Below are positions 1-8,204 of a DNA stretch of 64,000 bases, one piece after another. The DNA comes from Nonomuraea rhodomycinica (lineage in GTDB: Bacteria; Actinomycetota; Actinomycetes; Streptosporangiales; Streptosporangiaceae), in contig NZ_JABWGO010000011.1 in assembly GCF_013363995.1 (NCBI RefSeq), positions 290,510 through 354,509 of the forward strand, given 5' to 3'. Position 1 is the first letter of the stretch, and each line of letters starts with the position of its first letter. Both the position numbers and the translations under genes were made by a program. Under the pieces are notes generated by a model. The model made no database searches, was not told the DNA's origin, and was given only the letters and a program-made list of their open reading frames with translations.

Positions 1-1
1 C

Positions 2-1243
2 CGCAAGGTGCGCAGGCCCGACCTCACCATCGCGACCGAGGACCACAACGTCCCGACCGTGCTCGGCCCCATCGCCGACCCGGTCTCCAAGACCCAGGTC
101 GAGACGCTGCGCAAGAACGCCGCGGAGTTCGGCATCCGGCTGCACCCGATGGGCGACGCCGGCCAGGGCGTGGTGCACATCATCGGCCCGCAGTTCGGCC
201 TGACCCAGCCGGGCATGACCATCGTCTGCGGCGACTCCCACACCTCCACGCACGGCGCGTTCGGCGGCATCGCCTTCGGCATCGGCACCTCCGAGGTCGA
301 GCACGTGCTGGCCACGCAGACCCTGCCCGCCTACCGGCCGAAGACCATGGCCATCGAGGTCTCGGGCGAGCTGCCCGTGGGCGTCACCGCCAAGGACCTG
401 ATCCTGGCCATCATCGCCAAGATCGGCACCGGCGGCGGCCAGGGCTACATCGTCGAGTACCGCGGCGAGGCCGTCCGCAAGCTCTCCATGGAGGGCCGGA
501 TGACGGTGTGCAACATGTCGATCGAGGCCGGCGCCCGGGCCGGCCTGATCGCCCCGGACGAGACCACGTTCGCCTACCTCAAGGGCCGCCCGCACGCGCC
601 GTCGGGCGAGCTGTGGGACCAGGCGGTCGAGTACTGGAAGTCGCTGCGCACCGACGACGACGCCGTCTTCGACAAGGTCGTCGAGATCGACGCCTCCACG
701 CTCACCCCGTACGTCACCTGGGGCACCAACCCTGGCCAGGGCCTGCCGCTGGGCGCGTCGGTGCCCGACCCGGCGAGCTTCGCCGACCCGATCGAGCGCT
801 CCGCCGCCGAGCGCGCCCTGGAGTACATGGGCCTGAGCGCCGGCACCCCGCTGCGCGACGTCGAGGTCGACACCGTCTTCGTCGGCTCCTGCACCAACGG
901 CCGCATCGAGGACCTCCGCTCGGCCGCCGAGATCCTGCGCGGCCGGCAGGTGAAGACCCGCACGCTCATCGTGCCCGGCTCGATGCTGGTCAAGCTGCAG
1001 GCCGAGCAGGAGGGGCTGCACGAGGTGTTCAAGGCCGCCGGCGCCGAGTGGCGCGAGGCCGGCTGCTCCATGTGCCTCGGCATGAACCCCGACACGCTCC
1101 AGCCGGGCGAGCGCAGCGCCTCCACCTCCAACCGCAACTTCGAGGGCCGCCAGGGCAAGGGTGGCCGCACCCACCTGGTCTCGCCGCAGGTCGCCGCCGC
1201 GACCGCCGTCACCGGCCGCCTCACGGCCCCCGCCGACCTCTAG
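2..1243 (+). CDS. leuC: 3-isopropylmalate dehydratase large subunit (5' truncated by window edge)
   Basis: The product isomerises 2-isopropylmalate to 3-isopropylmalate in leucine biosynthesis, as a heterodimer with LeuD in the cytoplasm. The visible 413 residues are collinear with actinobacterial LeuC from the stretch KVRRPDLTIATEDHN onward, and about 50-55 N-terminal residues lie left of the window (family length about 465-470). The 4Fe-4S cluster cysteines are recognisable in VGSCTNGRIEDL and GCSMCLGMNPD, and the aconitase signature CGDSHTSTHGAFG is intact. leuD follows after a 67-bp gap, so the two subunits are almost certainly cotranscribed. The GTG at position 8 is internal, not the start. 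Confidence 0.97.
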   Translation, partial: RKVRRPDLTIATEDHNVPTVLGPIADPVSKTQVETLRKNAAEFGIRLHPMGDAGQGVVHIIGPQFGLTQPGMTIVCGDSHTSTHGAFGGIAFGIGTSEVEHVLATQTLPAYRPKTMAIEVSGELPVGVTAKDLILAIIAKIGTGGGQGYIVEYRGEAVRKLSMEGRMTVCNMSIEAGARAGLIAPDETTFAYLKGRPHAPSGELWDQAVEYWKSLRTDDDAVFDKVVEIDASTLTPYVTWGTNPGQGLPLGASVPDPASFADPIERSAAERALEYMGLSAGTPLRDVEVDTVFVGSCTNGRIEDLRSAAEILRGRQVKTRTLIVPGSMLVKLQAEQEGLHEVFKAAGAEWREAGCSMCLGMNPDTLQPGERSASTSNRNFEGRQGKGGRTHLVSPQVAAATAVTGRLTAPADL

Positions 1244-1310
1244 CGCGCTCCCGGTGAGGCGGCCGGGCCGCCCCACCCGACGTGCTTCCCGACTTCTAGG
1301 AGATCCCGAC

Positions 1311-1898
1311 ATGGATGCCTTCATCACCCACACCGGTACGGCGGTGCCGCTGCGCCGCAGCAACGTCGACACCGACCAGATCATCCCGGCCGTCTGGCTC
1401 AAGCAGGTCAGCCGCACCGGCTTCGAGAAAGGCCTGTTCTCCGCCTGGCGCGAGGACCCCGGCTTCGTCCTCAACGACCCGGCCTACCAGGGCGCCTCGA
1501 TCCTCGTCTCCGGACCCGACTTCGGCACCGGCTCCTCGCGCGAGCACGCCGTCTGGGCGCTGCAGCAGTACGGCTTCCGCGTGGTGATCGCCGCCCGGTT
1601 CGGCGACATCTTCCGCAACAACTCCACCAAGATGGGCCTGCTGCCGGTCGTCCTGCCGGGCGAGAAGGTCGAGGCGCTGCAGGCCGCCGTCGAGGCCGAC
1701 CCGTCGCTGCCGGTGACGGTCGACCTGGAGGGCCGCGAGGTCCGGTGGGCGGACGAGGCCGTCGGCTTCGAGATCGACGACTACACCCGCTGGCGGCTCA
1801 TGGAGGGCCTCGACGACATCGGCCTGACTTTGCGGCACGCCGACGACGTCGCGGCGTACGAGAATGAGCGGCAGCCATGGCTGCCGACGACCGTCTAG
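1311..1898 (+). CDS. leuD: 3-isopropylmalate dehydratase small subunit
   Basis: This is the swivel-domain partner of LeuC in leucine biosynthesis, 195 residues, the usual length. The motif GTGSSREHAVWALQQYGFR and the N-terminal DTDQIIPAVWLK typical of LeuD are present. The ATG at 1311 is preceded by AGGAGAT at a good distance, which fixes the start; open frame upstream of it is not homologous. The last 22 bases overlap the next small gene, suggesting translational coupling. No substrate-binding or catalytic residue seems altered. Confidence 0.97.
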   Translation: MDAFITHTGTAVPLRRSNVDTDQIIPAVWLKQVSRTGFEKGLFSAWREDPGFVLNDPAYQGASILVSGPDFGTGSSREHAVWALQQYGFRVVIAARFGDIFRNNSTKMGLLPVVLPGEKVEALQAAVEADPSLPVTVDLEGREVRWADEAVGFEIDDYTRWRLMEGLDDIGLTLRHADDVAAYENERQPWLPTTV

Positions 1899-2128
1899 AC
1901 GACGACGAGCTGGCGCGGCGGCTGCGCGAGGCGCACCGCCGCGTCAGCGCCGTGCTCACCGGGCTTCCCGCCGACGAGAAAGAGCGGCTGGCTCGGCGAT
2001 ATCTGACGATCTGCGACCTCGCCAAGCGCGATCCGGCACGGGCTGCGGCCCGTCTGGATCTTCTCCTGGCCTCTCTGGACGGCGATCTCGACACGCCACG
2101 CGCACCCGAAAGCACGCCGGGTGATTGA
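1877..2128 (+). CDS. small hypothetical protein overlapping leuD
   Basis: An 83-residue, very acidic and arginine-rich protein starting MAADDRLDDDELARRL. Its start lies inside the end of leuD (22-bp overlap, +1 relative frame), the layout of a translationally coupled gene. The middle (residues 10-60) is predicted helical by eye, with a single cysteine and no membrane segment or signal peptide. I recognise no family. It sits between leuD and hup. It is supported by the overlap, sensible codon use and lack of any other candidate in the gap, but it has no functional assignment. Confidence 0.6.
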   Translation: MAADDRLDDDELARRLREAHRRVSAVLTGLPADEKERLARRYLTICDLAKRDPARAAARLDLLLASLDGDLDTPRAPESTPGD

Positions 2129-2153
2129 GTTCGCCCGCAATCCGGCCTAGTTT
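2125..2153 (+). promoter_or_regulatory. candidate promoter of the HU gene
   Basis: TTGAGT at 2125-2130 and TAGTTT at 2148-2153 are separated by 17 bp, a good sigma-70-type (HrdB) spacing. Transcription would begin near 2160, giving a leader of about 70 nt before the HU start at 2229. It begins over the stop codon of the preceding small gene, so HU would have its own promoter separate from leuCD. Confidence 0.5.
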
Positions 2154-2228
2154 CGGGAGAGTAAGGGGTTTCTACGTCGAACTTCGTTAGCTGGAACCCC
2201 GAGCCGTAACGGGGGGAGCACAACTTAC

Positions 2229-2528
2229 ATGAACAAGCGAGAGCTCGTCGACGCCATCGTAGAGCGCGTCGGCGACCGGAAGACGGCGACCGAAGCGGTC
2301 AACGCGATCATCGATGTCGTCCAGAAGGCCGTGGCCGGTGGCGACAAGGTCTCGATCACCGGTTTCGGTGCGTTCGAGATGGTCCACAAGCCGGCCCGCT
2401 CGGCCAGGAACCCGTCGACCGGCGCGGAGATCAAGGTCGCGGAGAGCTGGGGGCCGAAGTTCCGGCCAGGGTCGGACTTCAAGGAGCTGGTGAACGCCGG
2501 CGGCAAGAAGGCCGCGAAGAAGAAGTAA
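2229..2528 (+). CDS. hup: HU family nucleoid protein
   Basis: A 99-residue HU homologue: MNKRELVDAIVERVG begins the helical dimerisation region, GFGAFEMVHKPARSARNP is the DNA-binding arm with the intercalating proline (RNPSTG), and the end carries only a short basic tail GGKKAAKKK. It packages and bends DNA as a dimer. HU genes next to leuD in Mycobacterium (HupB) and Streptomyces (HupS) usually carry a long lysine-rich tail; here the tail is about nine residues. The gene has its own candidate promoter and is followed by a strong terminator hairpin, so it is likely monocistronic and highly expressed. Confidence 0.96.
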   Translation: MNKRELVDAIVERVGDRKTATEAVNAIIDVVQKAVAGGDKVSITGFGAFEMVHKPARSARNPSTGAEIKVAESWGPKFRPGSDFKELVNAGGKKAAKKK

Positions 2529-2538
2529 CGACGTCGCA

Positions 2539-2569
2539 CCCGCCCGGTCCCCGTCCTGGGGGCCGGGCG
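2539..2569 (+). terminator. terminator after hup
   Basis: A hairpin directly after the HU stop codon: the arm CGCCCGGTCCCC pairs with GGGGGCCGGGCG across a loop of about five bases. It is GC-rich without a clear T tract, as is usual for high-GC actinobacteria. Confidence 0.7.
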
Positions 2570-2633
2570 CTTCGCGTTTCCGGGGACCCCGCGTCCGGGG
2601 GATGTCGCCGCTTCCCGGGGGCTCGGCGGCGGA

Positions 2634-2843
2634 TCACTCCGGCACGGGGAACGTGGACAGCGTCACGTAGCTGATCTCCCCGTCCGTCATCACCAGCCGC
2701 ACCCGCTGCCCCGAGCGCAGCAGCAGCAGCGGGCCCGCGTCGAAGGCGTGGGCGCCGAAGGGCAGCACGGTCCCGTCGTCGAGGAAGACCGTGCCGGAGC
2801 GGGTGACCTCGTCGAAGGTGCGCACCGTGGCCTGCACGCGCAC
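2634..2843 (-). CDS. cold-shock-like small beta-barrel protein
   Basis: A 69-residue protein (MRVQATVRTFDEVTRSGTV, then FLDDGTVLPFGAHAF) with the pattern of short beta strands of an OB-fold or cold-shock-like domain: the segment around residues 8-35 resembles the GTV-x-LDDG turn of actinobacterial CspA-like proteins, but the RNP motifs KGFGF and VFVH of true cold-shock proteins are not present. It stands alone on the minus strand between hup and a divergent MFS gene. Probably a conserved actinobacterial small protein of unknown nucleic-acid-binding ability. Confidence 0.7.
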   Translation of the reverse strand: MRVQATVRTFDEVTRSGTVFLDDGTVLPFGAHAFDAGPLLLLRSGQRVRLVMTDGEISYVTLSTFPVPE

Positions 2844-2894
2844 CAGCCTAATCCGTTTGCCATCGGGGAGCGGAACACCCGAGTATCGCTACTT

Positions 2895-4154
2895 ATGCGC
2901 TCGAACCCCGACTTCTGGCGTTTCGTCTGGGCGAACGGCGTGACCCAGATGGGCACGCAGGTCACCACCGTCGCGCTGCCCCTGGCCGCCGTCCTCGCGC
3001 TGGACGCGGGAGCGCTGCAGCTCGGCCTGCTCTCCGCCGCCCAGATGCTCGCCTTCCTGCTCGTGGGGCTCCCCGCGGGCGTCTGGGTGGACCGGGTCCG
3101 CCGGCTGCCCGTCCTCGTCTGGTCCGACCTGGTACGAGGGCTGGCGCTCGTCACGGTGCCGCTCGCGGCGTGGGCGGGCGTGCTGACCGTGCCGCACCTC
3201 TACGCCGTGGCGCTGATCCTGGGGTTCGGCACCGTGTTCTTCGACGTGGCCCACATGAGCGTGCTGCCCGCCGTCGTGCCCGCGGACCGGCTCGAACGCG
3301 GCAACAGCGCCCTGGAGGTCACCCGCAACGTCTCCCTGCTCGCCGGGCCCGGCCTGGGCGGCTGGCTGGTCAACCTGCTCACCGCGCCCGTCGCCCTGCT
3401 CGCCGACTCCGTCAGCTACCTCGCCTCCGCGCTGCTGCTGTCCCGCGTACGGGCCGAGGAACGCCCCACGGAGGCCGTGCAGCGGCCGTCACGGCGCGAG
3501 CGGCGGCTGCGGCGGGAGATGGCCGAGGGCCTGGCCTTCGTCGTCAGGGAGCCGGTGCTGCGCCGCGTCGCCGTCGTCGGGGCGCTGGCCATGGCGGCCA
3601 ACAGCGTCTGCGCGGTCGGCTTCCCGCTCTACCTGGTCAAGGAGCTGGGCGTCGGCCCCGGCGCGTACGGCCTGCTGCTGTCGGGCGCCGCCTGCGGCGC
3701 GCTGGCCGGCGCGACGCTCGTGCCCCGGCTGACCGCCCGCTTCGGCACGGGCGCCACCCTGTACGGTTCGGCGGCGCTGGCCTCGGTGCTCTACCTGCCC
3801 GCGCTGGCCACCGGCCCCGGCTGGCGCCTGGCGTTCCTGCCCGCGGCCGGGGCGCTGTTCGGCGCGGCCAGCTCGGTGTTCGGCGTCGCCCAGCTCAGCC
3901 ACCGCCAGCGCGTCACCCCCGCGCACCTCCTGGGCCGCGTCAACGCCGCCATGCGCTTCCTCATGTGGGGCGCCTTCCCCCTGGGCGGGTTGCTCGGCGG
4001 CGCGCTCGGGGAGCGGACGGGCGGCTACGCGGTCTTCGCCGTGGGCGTCGCCGCGCTCGGGCTCGCCCACCTGGCGGTCGTCACCGCGCCCCGCATCAGG
4101 ACGGCCACAGCTCCGCCACCACCGCAGCGGTATGCCGACCGAGACCCAGCCTGA
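2895..4154 (+). CDS. MFS transporter, enterobactin-exporter-like (MFS_3)
   Basis: A 419-residue major facilitator with about twelve hydrophobic segments, split by a charged central loop (RPTEAVQRPSRRERRLRREM, roughly residues 195-215). The N-terminal motif DFWRFVWANGVTQMGTQVT and the conserved loop WVDRVRRLPVLVWSDLVRG between helices 2 and 3 are typical of the MFS_3 exporter group. Substrate unknown. The ATG at 2895 gives the classic MFS_3 N-terminus; the upstream in-frame extension is hydrophilic and overlaps the opposite gene. Its 3' end overlaps the convergent fbiD gene by 59 bp. Confidence 0.9.
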   Translation: MRSNPDFWRFVWANGVTQMGTQVTTVALPLAAVLALDAGALQLGLLSAAQMLAFLLVGLPAGVWVDRVRRLPVLVWSDLVRGLALVTVPLAAWAGVLTVPHLYAVALILGFGTVFFDVAHMSVLPAVVPADRLERGNSALEVTRNVSLLAGPGLGGWLVNLLTAPVALLADSVSYLASALLLSRVRAEERPTEAVQRPSRRERRLRREMAEGLAFVVREPVLRRVAVVGALAMAANSVCAVGFPLYLVKELGVGPGAYGLLLSGAACGALAGATLVPRLTARFGTGATLYGSAALASVLYLPALATGPGWRLAFLPAAGALFGAASSVFGVAQLSHRQRVTPAHLLGRVNAAMRFLMWGAFPLGGLLGGALGERTGGYAVFAVGVAALGLAHLAVVTAPRIRTATAPPPPQRYADRDPA

Positions 4155-4728
4155 CGGCGGCGCGCAGGTCGTCGGGGGTGTCGACGTCGCGACGGACCGA
4201 GTCGATGCCGTCCAGGCACAGCTCCTTGGCCCCGACCGCCAGGTGCTTGGCGCGCGACTCTCCGCCGAAGCGGGGGGTGAACGGCATCCCCGGCCGTACC
4301 CCGTAGAACGTGGTGCCCACGTCGAGCGCGTCGGGCACGAACGCCTGGTCGAACTCCGCCGCCGCGGCCAGCGCCACGGCCAGCTCGGCGGGCCGCAGCG
4401 CGGGCAGGTCGGCCTGCAGGGCCCCCACGGGGTCGCCGGGAGCCAGCCGTACGGCGTGGGCCGCGCCCGTGCGCAGCGCGGTGTTGAGCCCGCGGTCGGG
4501 GTCGTGCACCACGTCCGCTCCCAGCGCGGCGAGCGGCACGGCGGCGCAGGGGTCGGCGGTCACGACGACCACCCGCGCCACGGCCGGGCACTCCAGCGCC
4601 GCCGACACCGTGTCGCAGGCCACGGCGACGGCCAGCCGCGTGCGGTGCGGGCCGGCCGCGGCGGCCATCCGGGTCTTCGCGGCGACCAGTGTCTTCACCG
4701 GGATGACCAGTGACCAGCGGTTGCTCAT
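4096..4728 (-). CDS. fbiD: 2-phospho-L-lactate / phosphoenolpyruvate guanylyltransferase (F420 biosynthesis)
   Basis: A 210-residue CofC/FbiD homologue that transfers GMP from GTP onto 2-phospholactate or phosphoenolpyruvate to prime coenzyme F420 assembly. Visible hallmarks: the N-terminal WSLVIPVKTLVAAKTRM (nucleotide-binding start of the GT-A fold), VVVVTADP, and GALQADLPAL followed by FYGVRPGMPFTPRFGGES. Its position next to the glycerol-3-phosphate dehydrogenase gene is the same as that of fbiD in Mycobacterium tuberculosis, where PEP is the established substrate. The start at 4728 fits family N-termini; ATG at 4740 is an alternative. It converges on and overlaps the MFS gene. Confidence 0.92.
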   Translation of the reverse strand: MSNRWSLVIPVKTLVAAKTRMAAAAGPHRTRLAVAVACDTVSAALECPAVARVVVVTADPCAAVPLAALGADVVHDPDRGLNTALRTGAAHAVRLAPGDPVGALQADLPALRPAELAVALAAAAEFDQAFVPDALDVGTTFYGVRPGMPFTPRFGGESRAKHLAVGAKELCLDGIDSVRRDVDTPDDLRAAVRLGLGRHTAAVVAELWPS

Positions 4729-4810
4729 AGGGTTAAGCATCGCGCCTCGACATCCCGCGCGGCCAACCGGGAGACTTGGGGCGCACACCACGTTCGGGTT
4801 GGAGGAGAGC

Positions 4811-5521
4811 ATGAGGCGCCTCACGCGGCCATCGCGTTTCTGGGAGTCCCTGGCCGTGGTGATCGTGAAGCCACTGTCGCGGCTCCTGGTCAGCCGTGAC
4901 TGGCGCCACGGGGAGCGGATCCCCCGCGAGGGCGGGGTGATCATCGCCGCCAACCACCTGTCGTGGACCGACCCCGTGCTGCTGTCGCACTTCCTGTACG
5001 ACCAGGGGCGCTGGCCGGTCATCCTGGCCAAGGCGGCCCTGTTCCGGGTGCCGCTGCTCGGCCACGCCGTGCGCTCGCTGTGCGCGATCCCCGTCGAGCG
5101 GGCCAGCAGCGAGGCCGCCCGTTCGCTGAGCGTGTCGGCGCAGCGGCTGCGCGACGGCGGGGCGATCCTGTTCTACCCCGAGGGCACCTGCACGCGTGAC
5201 CCCGACCTGTGGCCGATGGTCGGCAAGACCGGCGCCGCCCGGCTGGCCCTGGAGAGCGGCGCCCCCGTGATCCCGGTCGCCCACTGGGGCGCGCATGAGC
5301 TGCTGCCGTACGGGGAGAAGAAGCCCAGGCTCTTCCCGCGCAAGACCTTCCGGGTGTCGGTGGGGCCGCCGGTGGACCTGTCCAGGTACGCCGGTCAGCC
5401 GCCGCAGGGGCAGGTGCTGCGCCAGGCGACGGCCGACATCATGGCGGCGATCACCGCGCAGCTCGCCGAGCTGCGCGGCGAGAAGGCACCCGAGACTCCC
5501 TACGACCCGGCCGGGCGGTGA
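4811..5521 (+). CDS. plsC: 1-acyl-sn-glycerol-3-phosphate acyltransferase
   Basis: A 236-residue PlsC-family acyltransferase that acylates lysophosphatidic acid to phosphatidic acid at the membrane. The catalytic HX4D motif is seen as NHLSWTDP and the substrate motif as YPEGTCTRD. The start ATG at 4811 is preceded by GGAGGAGAG, which settles it against a longer upstream frame. The gene ends in a 4-bp overlap (GTGA) with gpsA, so the two steps of phospholipid head-group and acyl supply are coupled. Confidence 0.94.
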   Translation: MRRLTRPSRFWESLAVVIVKPLSRLLVSRDWRHGERIPREGGVIIAANHLSWTDPVLLSHFLYDQGRWPVILAKAALFRVPLLGHAVRSLCAIPVERASSEAARSLSVSAQRLRDGGAILFYPEGTCTRDPDLWPMVGKTGAARLALESGAPVIPVAHWGAHELLPYGEKKPRLFPRKTFRVSVGPPVDLSRYAGQPPQGQVLRQATADIMAAITAQLAELRGEKAPETPYDPAGR

Positions 5522-6537
5522 CGACGATGACGAAGGCGGCGGTGTTCGGCACCGGTTCGTGGGGCACCACGTTCGCGATGATCCTGGCCGAGGCCGGCAA
5601 CGAGACCACGCTGTGGGGGCGCCGGCCGGAGCTGGTCGCGGCGATCGACAGCACCCACACCAACCTCGACTACCTGCCCGGCGTGGCGCTGCCCACCTCG
5701 CTGCGGGCGACGACCGACCCGGCCGAGGCGCTGGACGGCGCCGACTTCGTGGTGCTGGCCGTGCCGTCGCAGTCGCTGCGGGCCAACCTGGCGGTCTGGC
5801 GCGAGCACATCCCGCCGGACGCGATCCTGGTCAGCCTGATGAAGGGCATCGAGCTCGGCACCACCAAGCGGATGAGCGAGGTCATCCGCGAGGTCGCGGG
5901 CGCGGCCGAGGACCGCGTCGCGGTCGTCTCCGGCCCCAACCTGGCCAAGGAGATCGCCCAGCGCCAGCCCGCGGCGACCGTCGTGGCCTGCGCCGACGAG
6001 GCCGTGGCCGCGCGGCTGCAGAAGGCCTGCCACCTGCCGCCGTGGTTCCGCCCGTACACCAACCACGACGTGGTGGGCGTGGAGCTGGGCGGCGCGGTCA
6101 AGAACGTCATCGCCCTGGCCGTCGGCGTCGCCGCGGGCATGGGCATGGGCGACAACGTGGGCGCCATGCTCATGACCAGGGGCCTGGCCGAGATCTCCCG
6201 CCTGGGGGCGGCGCTCGGGGCCGACCCGCACACGTTCGCCGGGCTGGCCGGCATGGGCGACCTCGTGGCGACCTGCACCTCGCCGCTGTCGCGCAACCGC
6301 ACCTTCGGCGAGCGCCTGGGCCGCGGCATGACGCTGGAGGAGGTCGTCGCGGCCACCCGGCAGACCGCCGAGGGCGTCAAGTCGTGCGAGTCGGTGCTGG
6401 AGCTGGCCAGGAAGCACGACGTCGAGATGCCGATCACCGAGGTCGTCGTGGGCGTCGTCCACGACGGCATGTCGCCCAGCGAGGCGGGCATGCTGCTGAT
6501 GTCCCGCTCACCCAAGCCCGAGCGGTACGGTGTCTGA
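5518..6537 (+). CDS. gpsA: glycerol-3-phosphate dehydrogenase [NAD(P)+]
   Basis: Reduces dihydroxyacetone phosphate to sn-glycerol-3-phosphate for phospholipid synthesis. The 339-residue product has the Rossmann signature VFGTGSWGTTFA, the catalytic lysine region GGAVKNVIALAVGVAAG and the C-terminal RNRTFGERLGRG segment of the GpsA family. The GTG at 5518 overlaps the plsC stop; an ATG three codons later (5527) is an equally possible start. Operon with plsC upstream and probably ddl downstream. Confidence 0.96.
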   Translation: MTTMTKAAVFGTGSWGTTFAMILAEAGNETTLWGRRPELVAAIDSTHTNLDYLPGVALPTSLRATTDPAEALDGADFVVLAVPSQSLRANLAVWREHIPPDAILVSLMKGIELGTTKRMSEVIREVAGAAEDRVAVVSGPNLAKEIAQRQPAATVVACADEAVAARLQKACHLPPWFRPYTNHDVVGVELGGAVKNVIALAVGVAAGMGMGDNVGAMLMTRGLAEISRLGAALGADPHTFAGLAGMGDLVATCTSPLSRNRTFGERLGRGMTLEEVVAATRQTAEGVKSCESVLELARKHDVEMPITEVVVGVVHDGMSPSEAGMLLMSRSPKPERYGV

Positions 6538-6603
6538 CCATTGCGGACATCACCGGCGTGCTTGGCTCGCTGTAGTGGGGACACGCCGGTAGATTCGGAC
6601 GTC

Positions 6604-7701
6604 ATGAGCAAGCCACGCGTCGCCGTCGTTTTCGGGGGTCGCAATTCCGAGCACGCCGTCTCCCTGATGGGGGCGGGCAGCGTGCTGGAGGCGATCGACA
6701 AGGACAAGTACGAGGTGATCCCCATCGGGATCGCCCAGGACGGCAGGTGGGTGCTCGCCGCGGCCGGCCAGCGGTTCGCCATCGAGGAGGGTGAGCTGCC
6801 CAGCGTCGACACCTCCGGCGCCGCGCTGGCGCTGCCGCCCGGCCAGGGCTCGATCGTCGCCTACGACCCGGGCAGCATCCCGGTCGAGCTGGGCACGGTG
6901 GACGTGGTGTTCCCGGTGATGCACGGGCCGTTCGCCGAGGACGGCACCATCCAGGGGCTGCTGGAGATGGCCGGCGTGCGCTACGTCGGCTCCGGGGTGC
7001 TGGCCAGCGCCGTCGGCATGGACAAGGCGTACATGAAGACCGTCATGGCGGCGGCCGGGCTGCCGATCGAGCGTTACCTGGTGGTGCGCGACCGCGACTG
7101 GCGGCTCGACCGGGAGCGGGTGCTGAAGGAGGCCGAGGAGCAGCTCGGCTGGCCCGTGTTCGTCAAGCCGGCCCGGGCCGGCTCCTCCCAGGGCATCTCC
7201 AAGGCCCACGACCGGGCGACGCTCGCCGAGGCGGTCGAGGAGGCCCGGCGGCACGACCCCAAGGTGCTGGTCGAGGCGGCGGTGACCGGGCGCGAGGTCG
7301 AGTGCGCGGTGCTCGAGTCGCTCGGCGACGAGCCGCCGCGGGCGTCGCGGCCCGGCGAGGTGAAGGTCGAGGGCGGCCAGGAGTTCTTCGACTTCGAGGC
7401 CAAGTACTACCCCGACCAGATGTCGCTGACCGTGCCCGCCGACCTGCCGGGCGAGGTGGCGGAGGAACTGCGGGCGATGGCCGTGCGGGCGTTCGAGGCG
7501 CTGGAGTGCGAAGGGCTCGCGCGGGTCGACTTCTTCTACACGCCCGACGGGCGCATCGTCTTCAACGAGATCAACACGATGCCCGGGTTCACGTCGCTGT
7601 CGGTGGCGCCGCAGCTGTGGGCCGCGTCGGGGATGAGCTACCCGGAGCTGGTGGACCATCTGGTGCAGCTCGCCCTGGACCGGCCGGCCGGGCTGCGCTG
7701 A
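6604..7701 (+). CDS. ddl: D-alanine--D-alanine ligase
   Basis: A 365-residue ATP-grasp ligase making the D-Ala-D-Ala dipeptide of peptidoglycan. Motifs: VVFGGRNSEHAVSL at the N-terminus, MHGPFAEDGTIQGLLEM, the Lys/Glu ATP-grasp region FVKPARAGSSQGISK, and the metal-binding FNEINTMPGFTSLS near the end. The ATG at 6604 matches the family start; the extra upstream frame is not conserved in type. It follows gpsA by 66 bp in the order known from other actinobacteria. Confidence 0.97.
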   Translation: MSKPRVAVVFGGRNSEHAVSLMGAGSVLEAIDKDKYEVIPIGIAQDGRWVLAAAGQRFAIEEGELPSVDTSGAALALPPGQGSIVAYDPGSIPVELGTVDVVFPVMHGPFAEDGTIQGLLEMAGVRYVGSGVLASAVGMDKAYMKTVMAAAGLPIERYLVVRDRDWRLDRERVLKEAEEQLGWPVFVKPARAGSSQGISKAHDRATLAEAVEEARRHDPKVLVEAAVTGREVECAVLESLGDEPPRASRPGEVKVEGGQEFFDFEAKYYPDQMSLTVPADLPGEVAEELRAMAVRAFEALECEGLARVDFFYTPDGRIVFNEINTMPGFTSLSVAPQLWAASGMSYPELVDHLVQLALDRPAGLR

Positions 7702-7748
7702 CCGGGGGACTGCTCGGACGCGACCTGACTGATCGGGCCCGCACGGTA

Positions 7749-8174
7749 CTACTTGGGCGTGACCTGGCTGATCGGGCCCGAGAGGTCGGCGAGCACCTGG
7801 GGCGCCACGTGCGTCCCGGCGATCGTCGCCTCCACGTACAGCGGGGCCGCGACGGCGGTGTAGAGCGTGGGCTTGTCGGGGTCGGCGAACCAGCCGACCC
7901 CGTCGATCTCCTGGAGCTGGTCGGTCGGCGCCATCCGGGCCGGCCGCGGCACGCCGCACCGCAGCGCGATCTCCCCGTCGCCCCAGACGGCCACGTAGGG
8001 CGACTCGGGCACGGACGTGCCGCGTCCGGCGCCGTCCAGCGTGCGGGGCAGCAGCCCGGACAGCCGCTGACAGGCCGTGGCCGCCTCGCCCCGCGGGGTG
8101 GGCGGCTCGACCTGGACGGCGCCGCACGCGGCGAGCGCGAGCAACAGCAGCATCGAGAGGGCGGCGGCACGCAT
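7749..8174 (-). CDS. DUF3515 family lipoprotein
   Basis: A 141-residue secreted lipoprotein: signal peptide LSMLLLLALAACGAV with lipobox LAAC near residue 16, followed by a small domain with conserved cysteines (ATACQRLSGLLP and IALRCGVPRP) of the DUF3515 family, which in actinobacteria sits between ddl and thiL. Function unknown; a role at the cell envelope is inferred only from location and signal. Encoded opposite to ddl and thiL. Confidence 0.85.
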   Translation of the reverse strand: MRAAALSMLLLLALAACGAVQVEPPTPRGEAATACQRLSGLLPRTLDGAGRGTSVPESPYVAVWGDGEIALRCGVPRPARMAPTDQLQEIDGVGWFADPDKPTLYTAVAAPLYVEATIAGTHVAPQVLADLSGPISQVTPK

Positions 8175-8204
8175 GGACGGCGAGTTCTCCCGGAAAGATC
8201 TACC

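Noticed and set aside
4310..4810. N-terminal extension of the PlsC frame over the fbiD gene
   Set aside because: It is antisense to fbiD and the ATG at 4811 has a strong ribosome site.
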